This document shows positions 5,082 through 6,068 of a stretch of 6,068 bases of DNA, in pieces. Each line of letters begins with the position of its first letter. Position 1 is the stretch's first letter. This DNA is from JAAEQG01 sp023133475 (GTDB taxonomy: Bacteria; Planctomycetota; Phycisphaerae; UBA1845), in assembly GCA_030631415.1 (NCBI GenBank), contig DAOVLE010000269.1, forward strand, positions 1 through 6,068, read 5' to 3'. The notes beneath the pieces are model-generated. The model ran no database searches and had not been told where the DNA came from. It was given only the letters and a program-made list of their open reading frames with translations. The position numbers were made by a program, and so were the translations under genes.

Positions 5082-5744
5082 CTACCGCATAGCCCACTCG
5101 AACCCAGTCCTGATCGGGGCGGCACGCTTTCGAGATTCCAGGTCTCCAGGCATATCATACTTGATCGCCAGCGTTTTGCGAAGGGCAAAGGACTGAAGAT
5201 TCTGCACGTTTTGCGGCAGGCCCGGGTCGAATGCCGGGTTGGGCACCCGAATGACTTCGCCCGAAAGCCCCGCCACGTAAATCACAAAGCTGCTTGCATC
5301 CAGATGGAAGCTGCGGAAGATTGCCACCGAGGTCCGCGCATTGTCAGCCCCCTGCAACAACTTGCCACTGGCTTTGAGCGGCCTGACCAGGAACGGGTGC
5401 AGCTTGCTGTGACGCTTATGGATGGCATCGAAGACCGCTGGGCTGACGTTGTCTCCACTGTGGATCAATTCGAGGCGATCGGTCACCAGCTCGAACTGCG
5501 GATAAAAGAAAACCTCACGCCCGGTCTCATTTGCGGCTGTATAGAGCAAGTACCAGAAAGTGGTGGGGCTGTGCTCGCCGGGCAAAACGACGTCGATGCG
5601 AGCCGGATCGTGAAACTCGAACTTGAGTTGCCAACTCGCAGGAGCCAGACTGGGCTTGGGGGCTGCAACAGCAGCCGAAAGGCTCACCACGAACACAACC
5701 AGCACCCGCAACGACAACAACATGCGTAACAGTTCTGCCATCAT
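5082..5744 (-). CDS. Secreted protein of unknown function
   Basis: I do not recognise a named family. The 220-residue product starts with a typical Sec signal peptide: a short N-region with R7 and R13, a hydrophobic core to about residue 22 (VLVVFVVSLSAAVA) and a likely AxA cleavage site near residues 25-28. The mature part is a compact alpha/beta protein without further membrane segments or cysteines. It has notable stretches FEFHDPARIDVVLPGE, TFWYLLYTAANETG, VIYVAGLSGEVIRVPNPAF and FALRKTLAIKYDMPGD, and ends WAMR. The aromatic-rich, beta-like segments and the export signal suggest a periplasmic or surface domain; no catalytic motif is seen. ATG 5744 (or 5741) is chosen because a TTGACA-N17-GATACT promoter ends only 8 nt upstream, which rules out the GTG at 5771 and implies a leaderless or nearly leaderless mRNA. 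It lies directly upstream of rpmA in the position rplU usually holds. Confidence 0.8.
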   Translation of the reverse strand: MMAELLRMLLSLRVLVVFVVSLSAAVAAPKPSLAPASWQLKFEFHDPARIDVVLPGEHSPTTFWYLLYTAANETGREVFFYPQFELVTDRLELIHSGDNVSPAVFDAIHKRHSKLHPFLVRPLKASGKLLQGADNARTSVAIFRSFHLDASSFVIYVAGLSGEVIRVPNPAFDPGLPQNVQNLQSFALRKTLAIKYDMPGDLESRKRAAPIRTGFEWAMR

Positions 5745-5752
5745 AATTGCGT

Positions 5753-5781
5753 AGTATCCCGGCGAACCCACCTTCTGTCAA
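5753..5781 (-). promoter_or_regulatory. Strong sigma70-like promoter for the secreted-protein gene
   Basis: On the minus strand a perfect TTGACA (5781-5776) is followed after 17 bp by GATACT (5758-5753), a 4/6 match to the -10. Transcription should begin at about 5744-5746, at or next to the ATG, and no Shine-Dalgarno precedes the gene. This is the best promoter match in the window. It may also drive rpmA, since no terminator is visible between the two genes. Confidence 0.6.
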
Positions 5782-5812
5782 TCCAAGCGAAATTTGATCA
5801 GTGCCGCGACCA

Positions 5813-5866
5813 TAGGGCGGGTTCCACCCGCCACGTGATGCCACAACGGCGGGTAAAACCGCCCTA
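5813..5866. repeat. 54-bp palindromic element upstream of the secreted-protein gene
   Basis: TAGGGCGGGTTCCACCCGCC (5813-5832) faces an imperfect inverted copy at 5848-5866, which is one base shorter and has GGTAAAACC in place of GGTGGAACCC at its centre. The middle 15 bp differ from those of the copy at 4580-4636. The right arm has decayed more than in that copy. The element lies 32 bp from the -35 box of the downstream promoter. Confidence 0.82.
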
Positions 5867-5888
5867 CTAAATCACCACGAAACACGCA

Positions 5889-5927
5889 GGGAATGGAGAA
5901 AATGGAAAATTGAAAATGAAAAATGGA
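5889..5927 (-). repeat. Diverged AAAATGG low-complexity tract
   Basis: This purine-rich tract of interrupted AAAATGG-like units lies just inside the right terminal repeat and matches the perfect CCATTTT tract at 143-163 in type but not in detail. With the terminal repeat and the palindrome at 5813-5866 it makes up most of the gene-free right end (5745-6068). Apart from the promoter at 5753-5781, I see no other feature there. Confidence 0.65.
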
Positions 5928-6068
5928 AAATGGGGGGATGGGAGACGTGATGAATTGAGAATGGAGAAAATGCGGGGTTGGCGGCGTTGCCCGGTTTCGA
6001 CTCTCTCCCCCCTTTATCCTCATCTCTCCGCGTTTTTCTCTGCGTTCTCTGCGTCTCTGCGTTCATGA
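5928..6068 (-). repeat. Right copy of 141-bp inverted terminal repeat
   Basis: This is the exact reverse complement of bases 1-141, including the six-G run and the ACGCAGAG motif series that ends the window. Open frames across it (for example from 6066 leftward) duplicate those of the left copy and are treated as non-coding. Both window ends are the self-complementary hexamer TCATGA. Confidence 0.9.

Noticed and set aside
5013..5729. Plus-strand 238-codon open frame
   Set aside because: It lies opposite the secreted-protein gene, which has a signal peptide and promoter; the plus-strand translation is low-information and has no supported start.
657..5866. CRISPR array interpretation of the repeated palindromes
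   Set aside because: Copies are single, widely spaced, variable in internal sequence and separated by genes; there are no spacers of regular length and no cas genes.
1..6068. A composite transposon or linear plasmid bounded by 141-bp terminal inverted repeats
   Set aside because: No transposase, recombinase, replication or terminal-protein gene is present, the cargo is housekeeping genes, and the repeat length and exact termination fit an assembly break at a repeat better.

Overview
The window reads as a fragment of a Planctomycetota-like genome, probably of the Phycisphaerae type and probably an assembled metagenomic contig. This is inferred from three things: the character of the proteins, GTG starts at several genes, and the dense load of short intergenic repeat families (an 'ACGCAGAGACGCAGAG' type, a 'TAGGGCGGGTTCCACCCGCC' palindrome and an 'AGTCCAAAGTCC' fold-back). 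No taxonomic marker was searched.

Layout, left to right. Bases 1-141 are one copy of a repeat whose exact reverse complement closes the window at 5928-6068. One plus-strand gene follows, a YjbQ/UPF0047 family protein (251-661). It converges on a nested palindromic repeat (657-792). All other genes are on the minus strand. Read in their own direction from the right these are: a secreted protein of unknown function (5744-5082), ribosomal protein bL27 rpmA (5019-4774), a probable rho-independent terminator, the ribosome-assembly GTPase obg (4563-3508), type III pantothenate kinase coaX (3511-2681, overlapping obg by ATGA), a palindromic repeat and a sigma70-like promoter, a parvulin-type peptidyl-prolyl isomerase lipoprotein (2551-1481), and an adenylate-kinase-family enzyme (1415-807). 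The longest gene-free stretches are the left end (1-250) and the right end (5745-6068). Both are repeat plus a promoter region, with no gene that I can support.

Biology. rpmA-obg is the conserved ribosome-biogenesis neighbourhood, here without rplU directly upstream of rpmA. coaX (first step of CoA synthesis) appears translationally coupled to obg. The parvulin lipoprotein and the adenylate kinase form a second short unit with its own promoter. I see no defence, mobile, CRISPR or biosynthetic system, and no convincing undescribed system. The points most worth a second look are the palindrome family placed at most transcription-unit borders (one copy supplies the yjbQ stop codon), a likely leaderless secreted-protein gene, the interrupted rplU-rpmA-obg order, and the exactly 141-bp inverted ends, which look like an assembly signature rather than a transposon.
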